Position numbers and translations under genes: made by a program
Shown here: in pieces, positions 54,768 to 64,000 of the stretch
How the letters are laid out: each line of letters opens with the position of its first letter
Numbering within the stretch: position 1 is the stretch's first letter
Assembly (NCBI GenBank): GCA_022579005.1
Contig: MU401549.1
Location: forward strand, 1-64,000
From: Poronia punctata
Taxonomy: Eukaryota > Ascomycota > Sordariomycetes > Xylariales > Xylariaceae
Direction: 5' to 3'
Length of the DNA: 64,000 bases
The notes under the pieces: model-generated
Seen by the model: only the letters and a program-made list of their open reading frames with translations
What the model was told of the DNA's origin: nothing
Databases searched by the model: none

Positions 54768-57700
54768 AGAACGACAGTGGCCGTGGTGGCAAGGAAAGGT
54801 GGACCCTAGGGATGGCGTTAAGAGCATGTACCCAGTTGCGAACCACATTATACTGGATTTCGGCGTACTATTCGCAGATGATATGGGCATGCCGGATGTG
54901 ACCAGAGGTTTCAGGGTTTTAAAATGGTTCTTCTGCATCCTATGAATAAATACGCATGAATTGACGTTTGCATCTTCCACCTTTGCGTTCAGAATTAAAT
55001 GACTAGCACAGATAATCAACAAAGTTCTTAAAAACACCCCCTTCTAGAGTTACGTAGCTGTATACAAGTACCTAGTGGAAAGGCGTGTAACACGTTTTGT
55101 GACGCCGAATAACCTCATGGGTTGGGTTCCCTCCATATCTTTTCGGGTTGAATAAGACCGATAATGCTGGATGGGATGCTGGATACGTTGATTTACTATT
55201 GGCTTACTCGTACTTTGGTCGAGAAATAACAGGGAATTGCCAGGCAAGCGACCTATTGGTTTTATTTGGCGGAATAGTAAAGATTCAAACACCAACAAAA
55301 AACCCAAAAAAAGAAGACAACGAATATATATATAAAAAGAAGGTTACATATTTAAATCCTCGATCATAATACAAAGGGTGCGCCCGTAATGCTCCGAGTA
55401 TTGAGTTAAGATCCATTCTGTACCCTATCATAACTCGAAGCTTTGAGAGTTCCTGAGCGGGACTTGCGGTACAGGGTACACAGTTATGCACACTGTCTAC
55501 ATAACTTGATTACGTATTCGGAGCCCACTTCCCACATCCTCAACAGACGCTTCAGGGGTCCTGGCACGAGACAGGTGCAGAAATACTGGCAGGGTTTAAA
55601 GGATTCTAGAATTACCTACTGCGTGTAGACCTAACATGATAGGCTGCATATTGGTCAATTGTACTTGTAATGCTTTTTACTAATTTGATAGACATATGAG
55701 TTTAAAATCTATTAAGTGGTTTACGTGTATTGACGAGTAAAAGCTTACATGTACAAGGGATCTAGGTAATAGGGCCTTATCCTAGGGGTATACTCTTATC
55801 GCCGACCAAAGAAAGAAAGCTTATGTTAGGACTTTTACGAGCACCTCGTCGCCCATCTACCAGGTAAACTTTGCCTACCTGACTAATGTGGTTTCCTTGA
55901 GATTTCTTGAAGTTGGTCGTAAGCAAGCTGTTTTAGATAATTTCTTTCATTGTCTATCGTACCATACAAATCTCCAAACAAACTACTAAACTTACGATAG
56001 ATGGGAAGGATGATGCCATTTTCGTTTTGCCTTATCAGACCCACGATGCGGCCGGAGTTCCCCGCTCAGCTTACACGTACAGGTACAGGTACAGAAGTAT
56101 GTACAGTAGGTAGGTTAGGTTGGCCGTTTGGCACCATCAACCGCTCATTTTTGTGTACCCGTATAATATATCCGCTTTATGATCATCTAGACCTAGAAAC
56201 AACGATCTCTTTGCGATCTTGGCTAAATGGCGAAGTGATATATCCATGTGTGAATGTTACCGCACATCTTTCATCCTTCATCTTTCCCCCACAGATCTTA
56301 TTTCGTTTCCAGTTTCCCCGTTGCCCCGTTGCCCGATCTCGGGGGAATATATGCATGCATGTGCCTTGCCCCGCTGTCGATTGGTAATGAGGTCGGTTTA
56401 GGTGCTAGGCCCTATGAGTAGGTATGAAAAGTACGTACCCTTTTTCACATGTCTGTCTGTCTTGTCTTGTCTTGTCTTGTCTTGTCTTGTCTTTCTTGAT
56501 GTCTACCCCGACTTTTAAAAAAAGTAGACTACCTAGACTAGAAAACTTACCCGGTTTGTCCCTTTATTACTACCTTACCTATTCCTAGACAAGGATGGAT
56601 CTTCTTTGGGGAAATGCCTAGGTTAGGTTTGACATGATGAAAATTGCGCGCGGCGACGACGACGACGTGACGCGACCCTGCCCTTTGAAAATGGCTTGTT
56701 TCGCCGTCCTATGATGCGCTTAAGTTATGTAGGTAGTTAGTTAGGTAGGTAGGTACCCGAATTACTAGGATGTAGGTAGATATGTAAAAATGATAGATAC
56801 TCGTTACGATATGTTCAACTGGACTTTTATCACGTTGTTGTATTTTCAGACTTTTTTGAAACCATAATCCGGATCTTGTATACGTAAAAGGCAAGTCAAG
56901 ATTTCCCCCTATCCGCTGGTGCGAGAGGGGTTCTTCCTTAGGTGCGAGTCTGCCATACCAAAATAAATATCACGTGTGAGGAGTACATACCTACCTACTC
57001 GTAGGTAGGTAATTGATTTATTTACCCGAGGAAACGTAAGCTGGTACGCCTACACGATCCATGCGATCATAACCTAGGTATGTATGTCCGACGTTTCGAA
57101 ACATGTGTCCGTCCGTCTTTCTTTTCCTGTACCTCGTCACGGTCACTTCCTCATCCAATCCCAGAAATAGATAAGGTAAGGTAAGGTAAGGTAGTCGACG
57201 AAAGGAAAGGAAAGAAGAAAGAAAGAAGAAGAAAAAAAAGGAACAAGTCTTGGAGTTGGGCACAAACGCGTGAAGCTAGGCGGTCCTTGGCAGGTTTGTA
57301 AGTACCTAGGTTAGTTTGCGTAAAGCTTGCGAGGGCCGTTCTCTGGTATGATTTTTTTTTTAAAAAAACGCAGATCAAGGTTTCGTTTCGTGTGAACTGT
57401 TAATGTCTTGTTCTTCCGCGGTAGCACTACCTAGTACCTATACGGAAGAGCCTGGAGAGAACAGCGTGTTGTAGTCCCGTATTCGAGATGAGAAGCATTT
57501 GTTTATGTTTATAGGAGTGTAGGTGCCGGTAACAGGAAAAATACCTACAGTACCTACCTACCAGGTTACTATTCCGGGGTTGACGATGACACAGCACTAT
57601 TTTAACCTAGGTGTCGCGAGTTGGATAGGTTGTTTGGAAGACGGAGCTTTTGAAAACCTCTTACTCTAGTAGGGTCGGTTGTCTTATAGAGAATCTCGGG

Positions 57701-58512
57701 TCGACCTTTTCACACACACACAAAAAGGTTGACAATTAACTACTCATGTAGTTGGGAAGATCTTTCCCGGGGCGTTGAGCGTGTCTATACTCATTACTTT
57801 GTCGGTTTACGTCTAGCCTACTACCGGTACCTCGGTAGGAATTGCTTGCGCGCAGAAGTTGTGTCGTTCCTTGACGATTTTTTGGGTATCTACCAAGACA
57901 TCGGGCTAGCTAGGTATATTTGTAATGAGTATTATGTCATTTTCGGATACTCGTGTAGGATAATTTGTTGTTTGCACGGCGCTGGCCGACACGGAAGTCT
58001 CAAATATTGTAAGAGCAATTGGTGATGCTTCCCTCCTAATCACGGAATCGATCACTGTTCCGCAAGTTTCACTTGATCAGTTCTCTGGTGGATTGTAGTT
58101 GTACACCAGCGTTGTTGACAACCCTTTTTTTCATAGTTAAATATAATGTCGAGGTAGGAGCATGTTGATTCAGTCACCTTGAAGCGATCTCATATGTAAC
58201 CTACTCTCACTCTCGATCATACTGTAAGGACAGGTTGGAATTGTAAAGAACCAAGCCGTACGCTCGCCTACACTTGAGATTCAGCTATGAAAATAGAAAA
58301 TAAAGTTTGCTACCGATATGTAAGTATCCATCCTGTTACGTACCGGTAAGGGAGGTTACCGGTAACAGCTTGCTTCACAGGTAAGCAACCTCAAAAAGGG
58401 GTTTGATTTCAATTATACAACACGGCGCGGGGCTCAAGCCAACCCCACATAGAAAAGTGAACGTTTCTATTCAACAACAAACCCCCCCCCCATATCACCA
58501 ATCAAATCCACC
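54768..58512. other. Intergenic, about 3.7 kb
   Basis: No gene is supported. Simple repeats include CTTGT units (about 56458-56492) and GGTAA units (about 57175-57193), plus several AGGTAGGT words. Frames of 60-130 codons are open by chance. Confidence 0.55.
56458..56492. repeat. (CTTGT)n pentanucleotide repeat
   Basis: About seven tandem units of CTTGT in an intergenic region. Confidence 0.85.
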
Positions 58513-59760
58513 ATGACCAAAGAAGAAGAAAACGAAAAGAGCGAGGTAAAAAAAAGACCACCTCGTGAGAAGCAAAATCCCATAGAGAGCGCCATCATCT
58601 CTTGGTATGCGACACTATCGGAACAACATCACAACGTCGCCGACCTCGTAGCACAAGCGCCTAAACGATGGACGGCATATGGACCGCTGGTTCTTCTCCC
58701 AGCAGGAGCATTCACATCTCCTGCATGGCGCGATGTCTTGGCCGGGGATGCCGGAACCGGGAAATTGTGGCGGCTAATCCTCGACGGAATTGCCGGGTCT
58801 TCTGTAACACATCTGGCCATCAACGAGGGGATACCATCGCATCTCGAGGGCGAGAATATCTTGCGTAGTCCGGGTGGTCTTCGCATGCTATACGGAGACT
58901 TTGGACCGGCGGAAACGACGCAAGAACAAGGACAAGGACAAGGACAAGGACAAGTGACGCAAGAGGAGGACTTTTCCCGCGCATTCTGGGTCTCGACGAA
59001 ACAGAATGGTATCATCCAGACGTGGGCGCCTAGATGGACCATGTTCAGTCGGGGAAACATCAAAGAGAAAGCGCGTCTGTTGGGTTTTCATCATCACACA
59101 TCGCAAGAAGAAGTCGCCGTGGCTGTAGATCTATATGCCGGAATCGGGTATTTCGCCTTTTGCTACGCGTCTCTTGGCTTCCGGGTTTTCTGCTGGGAGC
59201 TGAATCCGTGGAGCGTGGAGGGTCTTAGAAGAGGTGCGGAAGCGAATGGGTGGAGTGTGAGAGTTGTCTTGCCTCGTGATGATGATGATAATGATAGGGA
59301 ATTGATGGGTGTGCTAGCTGGAAGTGAGCAGATTGTTGTTTTCCTCGAGGATAATACTCGTGCGGCGGAACGGATAAGGGTGCTGGATAAGCTCACGAGA
59401 GAAAGGGAAGCGGACGCAGGTGCGGGTGCAGGTGGTCTACGCATGGGAAATATTATGCATGTGAATTGCGGCTTGTTGCCTACCAGTGAAGGGTCTTGGG
59501 ATACGGCATGGGATATCGCGAGTGAGAGCCCACAGGCCTGCTTTCATATCCACGAGAACGTGGGAGCGTCGGATATCGATGCACGTAAGGAGGAGATTCG
59601 ACAGTATTTTGCTCGACGAGTGAGGCATGGGAGCAGGGTCGGGACCGAGGTATGCGTGGAACATGTCGAGCTTGTCAAGACATTTGCTCCCGGCGTTTGG
59701 CATTGCGTGTTTGACTTGTATGTTAGGAGAAGTCAACTCGAGACAGGGGCTATAATATGA
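58513..59760 (+). CDS. tyw2: tRNA wybutosine-synthesizing protein 2 (Tyw2/Trm12)
   Basis: An intronless gene of 415 residues. The first 60 residues are charged and helical. KRWTAYGPLVLLPAGAF (from about residue 50) is the conserved N-terminal block. VDLYAGIGYFAFCYASLG (about 207-224) is the SAM-binding motif I, followed by CWELNPWSVEGLRRGAEANGW and later HVNCGLLPTSEGSW and FHIHENVG. The order and spacing fit Tyw2, which transfers the 3-amino-3-carboxypropyl group of SAM in wybutosine synthesis at position 37 of tRNA-Phe. A GQGQGQGQ tract (about 138-145), from repeated GGACAA units, lies in a variable loop. The ATG is in good context (CCACCATGACC). It is convergent with the EF-hand gene. Confidence 0.92.
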   Translation: MTKEEENEKSEVKKRPPREKQNPIESAIISWYATLSEQHHNVADLVAQAPKRWTAYGPLVLLPAGAFTSPAWRDVLAGDAGTGKLWRLILDGIAGSSVTHLAINEGIPSHLEGENILRSPGGLRMLYGDFGPAETTQEQGQGQGQGQVTQEEDFSRAFWVSTKQNGIIQTWAPRWTMFSRGNIKEKARLLGFHHHTSQEEVAVAVDLYAGIGYFAFCYASLGFRVFCWELNPWSVEGLRRGAEANGWSVRVVLPRDDDDNDRELMGVLAGSEQIVVFLEDNTRAAERIRVLDKLTREREADAGAGAGGLRMGNIMHVNCGLLPTSEGSWDTAWDIASESPQACFHIHENVGASDIDARKEEIRQYFARRVRHGSRVGTEVCVEHVELVKTFAPGVWHCVFDLYVRRSQLETGAII

Positions 59761-60155
59761 AAACAATAACCTGGCATTCTCTCACGCCCTACCTCGAGGC
59801 AGTGCTACTAGACTTGAAGCCTGTGCTGCACTGAATTAGCATAAGTTAAAATCATGTATAAACCTCGAGTATAAGTAAGGTTCTTCAGGTTAGCAAGTCG
59901 TTGAGAGAAGCCGGAATAGTCTGGACCATCACCAATATTGCACACCGGCATGATCTCGTCAAGGCCATGTTCATCGACTTCATGCCACATAATCATTGCA
60001 GTAACATATCAAAGGACATCGTCTTCTATATATACATATATAACCCGACACCACGCAGACGCCATGCCGACCATGCGCTCGATATACATAAATTAGGTTT
60101 CGAGTACTTTTTTGAGAAAGGGTATCAATCGGAACCATGGAAGCATGACCATCAA
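59761..60155. other. Convergent spacer
   Basis: About 0.4 kb between the stops of tyw2 and the EF-hand gene. No feature is seen beyond 3' flanks. Confidence 0.6.
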
Positions 60156-60865
60156 TCAATTACTCCTCCTAAATTTGGCCGGGATATTCGCGCTCACAAT
60201 CGTCATGCGCTCTAGCGCCTCGAGTTTCTCCTCAGCCTCCTCCATCAAGTCGTGTTTGCGGAAATGCTCGATATCCTCCGGATGTGTCAGGTCCTCGAGA
60301 CGGGTATTCTCGTCGTGATACCTTTCCCAATGGTGGATCTCATATTCGTACTCGTCGTCGCCGTGGTGACCTGGCCCTGTGCCTAGATCCGGCAATGTGC
60401 CGCCGTTGGCGATAAAGGTGTTGAACTCGTTGCGCGAGACGATGCCGTCCCTGTTTTGGTCGAGAAGCTGCAGTAATTGGCGTTGATATTCGTCCCGTTT
60501 GGATGCCGGCACGTCTTTGTTCGATTCGTCCATCAAGCCGTATGTCCGTAGCATCTCGTCCACTTCCCACCGGCCGTTACCGTTGAAGTCGTGTAGGGTG
60601 AAGAAGGAAGATGGGTCAAAGTCGGCGATGTGATGTTCCTCTGTTTTTGTAGCGAATCATGTTAGCCCCGTGAATCTTCTCTCTCTTCTTTCTACGCCCC
60701 GACATGTCTCCTCTGCCTCGAACGGGCGAGGGGGAGATTAAACATACCGGCCATGTGTTTCGTCATCCAGTTCGCATTATCAGGCACCACAGGCCTCGGG
60801 TCATGTGTGCCATGGGCAAGCGCTGTGGTCAGCAGACTGGCCGCTGCCAGGATGGCGTACTGCAT
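60156..60865 (-). CDS. Secreted EF-hand calcium-binding protein
   Basis: Two exons, complement(60748..60865) and complement(60156..60640), give 200 residues. MQYAILAAASLLTTALAHG is a clear signal peptide with cleavage near residue 18. The intron (GTATGT donor, CTAAC branch, ACAG end) joins MA to EEHHIADFDPSSFF. Two EF-hand loops follow: DFNGNGRWEVDE and DQNRDGIVSRNE, each with acidic or Asn ligands at positions 1, 3, 5 and 12 and Gly at 6. The C-terminus is acidic, with HHWERYHDEN and EDIEHFRKHDLMEEAEEKLEALE (read in two parts), resembling nucleobindin/Cab45-like secretory-pathway proteins. It probably binds calcium in the ER or Golgi or outside the cell. No enzymatic role is implied. It is divergent from orc6. 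Confidence 0.9.
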
Positions 60866-61716
60866 TCTGGCGAAAAGTTGTCTTGGATCTAGGCCTCGGG
60901 AGGAGTTTCGATGACAATACTCGTAAGTGATAGTGGGCGCTAATGGTAAGACTCGCGTCGGTTCGTCTGGTGAGGGCGATGTTCTTGAAGTCACTATATT
61001 CTACACGTATGTATCGCAGAGTCCTAGTAGAGGTTTATTCCCCTTGATCCTAATCCCGCCTTACAGTCGTCTACCGAGTGGATGTATTTACCTAATGCCT
61101 CCTAAATTTAGATGGTCTAGATTACGAGTAGGAGACAAAGGTTTGGGTACCTACCTTTATTGACTACATAGGTACTTCATACGTATCATTTGTCTTTTCG
61201 GTCACGTAAATGCTACCTCCCGAATCAAGTAATTCGTAGGAAGCTTCCTGTACTGGGTACGCCGGGGAATCTCTTCAGGGGTTCATCAAATTCGCGTTCG
61301 TCAGTCTCCCAAGACTTTTTGGGGTCGGCATCCGCTAAACAAAGCACTAATCATGAGTAAGCACCTATTAGCGCAATCGGATCTACACTAGACGCATGCA
61401 TCCCAGTTACACGTCACTGACAACCACGACGGTGAAACATTATTTACTTTTTATTTTTGTAACGTCGACACCCATTCGACACAAGTAGTAGGGCAAGATA
61501 CTCGTAAGCATTCCGGGAAGAGCTGTCGTTACCTAGCATACGCCACGTGCTATTTCCTCAATAAGACACTTGTATCAAATTTGTCATTCACTTCATGTCC
61601 CATCGAAATCGAAGCTTGTCATCATTCTTTGACGACCAAGCGGACGATTCGTGACGAAGAATTAGGGTTGTCCATTGTTTATTCCTCTTTTTTACACCAC
61701 CTCTTCGCGTCTCAAG
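60866..61716. other. Divergent intergenic region
   Basis: This is the shared promoter region of the EF-hand gene (-) and orc6 (+). No other gene is seen. Confidence 0.6.
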
Positions 61717-62913
61717 ATGAGTCGCACATTGGAACCGACACTGTACTCTTTACTACCAAACTACTCCACAGCACTCCCGCAACCGCTGCTAGAGCTTGCA
61801 TCTTCCCTCCTCGCCCAATCACGACAGAGCGCCAGCACTCTGAAAGCTGACGAGGAAATTGCTCGATCCTATGCATGTGCTCATATCGCCTGCGAACGCC
61901 TAAAGATATCTCTAAACCTGCCACCCATACAAGCGAGGCCACCAATCCCCCCTAGACTGTACAAGCGATTGTATGCCCATCTCGATAACGTTCTCCCTTC
62001 AACGGCCTCTTTAAGCAAGCCCACCCGTATACGAACCCCAACTTCCAAAGCAAGAGAGGCAGGCCTCTTTGGTAGTGCCCAGCGGATACCTTCACGAGGA
62101 ACACCGACCAAAGAAAGCTCCCTAGCAAAGTATAGGTCTCCTGTCGTAAAGGGAGATGGCACACCCACCAAATCTGCCTCGAAGCCACCACAAATTCCCG
62201 CGAAAAGGAAAGCGGGTGGGCGTGACAGCACATTGCCCGCATGGATAAGGCCGACGGTCCAGTTATTATGTAAAGAATTAGACCAGGATAGCATCGGTCG
62301 GACTGTTCTAGCTGGCATGCATACTATTGTTGCACCACACGGTAACCGAACAAAAGATGCGTGGGTTAATGATCACCTGACGGCTTTAGTAGCGGCTGTA
62401 TACTGTATGGTCGCGGGTCAGCTATTCGTTGTAAGCCAGGGCAAGGAGTTGGACCAAGGACAGTATGTCAAAATCCGAAAGTCGGTCCTGAACGTCCTAG
62501 AACACACGCAAGAGAAGGTCAATGTTCCCGGTATGGATGAGGATGAGCTATGGATCGGATGGACCGACGTGACTTCCAAAGACGTTGACTTGGCCATGGC
62601 CGAGATCATGAAACGAGGCTGGCAAAAGGAGGAATGGCTTGCCGGCTTTGAGCAGACGATCAAGCGATCCAACCCCGACCCCGACCCCGACCCAGAGGAT
62701 AGTGACCATGATATGCAAGACGGAGAAGACCAGCGAATAAGCGAGGATCTCCATGTTCAAAGGCCCGACACCATGTTCCAGAGCAAATGGGACATGACTG
62801 AGCAGAAGAGACGGGAGTACAATAAGTGGAAAGACGGTATCCTCCGACAGATTGATGACATTGAGCGATGGCAAGCTACAGGCATGGAAGTCGAAGTCGA
62901 CTCGGGTGTTTAA
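61717..62913 (+). CDS. orc6: Origin recognition complex subunit 6
   Basis: An intronless gene of 398 residues, beginning MSRTLEPTLYSLLPNYSTAL. Residues about 7-110 read as the first cyclin-box/TFIIB-like domain (PLLELASSLLAQSRQSASTL and EEIARSYACAHIACERLK). A disordered linker of about 95-165 carries two TPTK sequences that match the full CDK consensus (T-P-x-K), plus basic segments (PAKRKAGGR). The second helical domain includes LPAWIRPTVQLLCKEL, VLAGMHTIV, LVAAVYCMVAGQLF and KIRKSVLNVLEHTQEKV. A (Asp-Pro)n tract from CCCGAC repeats and an acidic tail follow. Orc6 is part of the origin-binding complex that loads MCM helicase. The first ATG is at 61717. Confidence 0.9.
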   Translation: MSRTLEPTLYSLLPNYSTALPQPLLELASSLLAQSRQSASTLKADEEIARSYACAHIACERLKISLNLPPIQARPPIPPRLYKRLYAHLDNVLPSTASLSKPTRIRTPTSKAREAGLFGSAQRIPSRGTPTKESSLAKYRSPVVKGDGTPTKSASKPPQIPAKRKAGGRDSTLPAWIRPTVQLLCKELDQDSIGRTVLAGMHTIVAPHGNRTKDAWVNDHLTALVAAVYCMVAGQLFVVSQGKELDQGQYVKIRKSVLNVLEHTQEKVNVPGMDEDELWIGWTDVTSKDVDLAMAEIMKRGWQKEEWLAGFEQTIKRSNPDPDPDPEDSDHDMQDGEDQRISEDLHVQRPDTMFQSKWDMTEQKRREYNKWKDGILRQIDDIERWQATGMEVEVDSGV

Positions 62914-63300
62914 CGACCATCGTTCTGTTCGGGGAGGTTCCGCACCGAACTTTAACCTATTCTCCGATGTTTTTGAACTATGCGTTTCCATCTTGGACCA
63001 CCCTGGAGGGCTATAGGACGCAGACGCTTGCGCACAGGTGTAGGTCAGGCATAGTGTACAAGTCACGGTGTTGTGCTCGTTGTTATGAAGTTACGTTTCC
63101 TTTTTTTTTCCCAACTGGCCATATATACCCATATAATGCAATCAGCAACATGTAACGCCCACATATCCATCGACAGGCTTCGTGACCATAATTAGCACGA
63201 TGCTCTCACCCTAAACGGACATACCATTTGTGGTAATTCCAAGCAAAATGATGGCGTTAGCTGATGAGGGCTTCGAATATGTACTCAGGGGGATACATTT
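62914..63300. other. 3' flank of orc6, no gene seen
   Basis: About 0.4 kb, probably the orc6 3' UTR and flank. No feature is supported. Confidence 0.55.
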
Positions 63301-63588
63301 CTATGTTCCTCTGTCTGCGTCCGCAGTCGGCTTGCCTAACTTCTTAGCAAACCCAATCACCGGTTGGGTCTGCAACATCTCAAGTTCCTCGTCTCCAAGC
63401 TTGGGTGGCACTTTCTCGATGAAGCCAGGCTCTTGGGGCTTCATTATGTGATTGTCTAATTCCTCCAGCTCGGGCTCCTGTTGCATTGCGGTTTTCCATC
63501 TCACAAAGCATGGGTTGACTTTTGGTAATAAATCAGAGAGGCGATCCCAGACGATGAAACACGCCTCCACCTCCTCTACCCGTTCGCG
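63301..63588 (-). pseudogene. Possible gene remnant or isolated last exon
   Basis: The frame reads RERVEEVEACFIVWDRLSDL, continues LPKVNPCFVRWKTAMQQEPE, then LEELDNHIMKPQEPGFIEKV and PPKLGDEELEMLQTQPVIGF, ending ADADRGT with a stop at 63301-63303. It has the look of a conserved C-terminal segment, but there is no ATG in frame. A TAA lies just upstream (63589-63591). Beyond it the same frame reads TPVEPNDFDDE between two TAA codons. It could be the last exon of a gene (a GGGTAG acceptor lies near its start), though I found no upstream exon that joins in frame, or a truncated remnant. No family is recognised. Confidence 0.35.
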
Positions 63589-63591
63589 TTA

Positions 63592-64000
63592 TTCATCATC
63601 GAAATCATTCGGCTCCACGGGGGTTTATATCGGTGGCAAAGTTTCCTCATGACGTCGTAGCCCCTTGGTGGCTTTGTATAGATGGAGGTTGTGTTCTTTG
63701 TTTTATCAGCCTTCCAAAAGTCGTCTCCTGTGCGTTCTTCGTGTGTGTGTCTGTCTTTCTGTCTTTCTGTCGATCAAGATAAAGGTAAAACTGCTCAAGC
63801 CGAATAATACTGGGGCTCGACAAAAGACGCCCAAAGATGTCTTGGAAAATTAAGCTGAGAAGAGCATCACGCTGTAGGATTTTACTGCTGGGCTACCTAT
63901 TTCAATAGCTCGGGGTTGTAATAGCCAAGGGCAACTTGATGGATCCCGATGAGAAAGATAGGTAGTCGCGGCTTAGCACGGCGTGAACTTTTGGAGAGAC
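63592..64000. other. Right edge, no gene seen
   Basis: Apart from the in-frame continuation of the possible remnant, no feature is supported. A (TGTC)/(TTTC) pyrimidine tract lies near 63745-63770. A gene entering from the right cannot be excluded. Confidence 0.5.

Noticed and set aside
1..64000. CRISPR arrays, rRNA operons, bacterial promoters or operons
   Set aside because: None seen; the introns and gene families show nuclear DNA of a filamentous fungus.

Overview
The window looks like nuclear DNA of a filamentous ascomycete (Pezizomycotina, probably Sordariomycetes). Genes have short introns of about 45-250 nt with GT(A/G)(A/C)GT donors, CTAAC/CTGAC branch sites and AG acceptors. They encode typical fungal families: a CYP505-type P450/reductase fusion, a cellular RNA-dependent RNA polymerase, a 2EXR protein, Pho88/Snd3, Orc6 and Kgd4. 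Two probable spliceosomal twin introns (stwintrons) would suit Xylariales, where such introns are well described, but that placement is only a suggestion. All assignments come from reading the sequence; no database search was run.

Layout. 0.9-7.8 kb: a type II membrane glycosyltransferase-like gene (-), a CYP52-like P450 (-) and a small conserved-looking protein (+). 7.8-13.4 kb: no gene seen, but an AT-rich element of about 0.8 kb with inverted termini and a putative 8-bp target duplication. 13.5-21.1 kb: a 2EXR protein and a ten-exon RNA-dependent RNA polymerase, both (+). 21-32 kb: mostly intergenic and rich in microsatellites, with a large intronless DUF1479 gene, a poly-G run and a 10-N assembly gap. 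32-34.2 kb: a protein with two EthD/ABM-like domains fused to an alpha/beta hydrolase, then a tRNA-Lys(CUU) gene interrupted in its T arm. 37-44.2 kb: the CYP505 fusion gene and two proteins of unknown function. 45-55 kb: a housekeeping block of Pho88, Rad14, polynucleotide kinase/phosphatase, Kgd4 and ribosomal protein S18. 58.5-63 kb: Tyw2, a secreted EF-hand protein and Orc6. A possible gene remnant follows near the right edge.

There is no single operon-like pathway. Functional links are loose: two P450s of fatty-acid/alkane hydroxylase type 31 kb apart, a convergent pair of DNA-repair genes (rad14 and the end-processing kinase/phosphatase), and RNA-silencing capacity through the polymerase.

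The most unusual object is the tRNA-Lys gene. Its anticodon loop is intact and lacks the canonical 37/38 intron. Instead a 65-nt insertion with a GTAAGT donor, a CTAAC branch site and a TAG acceptor splits the T stem between nucleotides 52 and 53. Exact removal restores a perfect 73-nt tRNA. Next in interest are two [D1,2]-type stwintrons, in the CYP505 and RNA-dependent RNA polymerase genes. Each was inferred because ordinary splicing breaks the frame or adds residues to a conserved motif, while twin splicing restores the family consensus.
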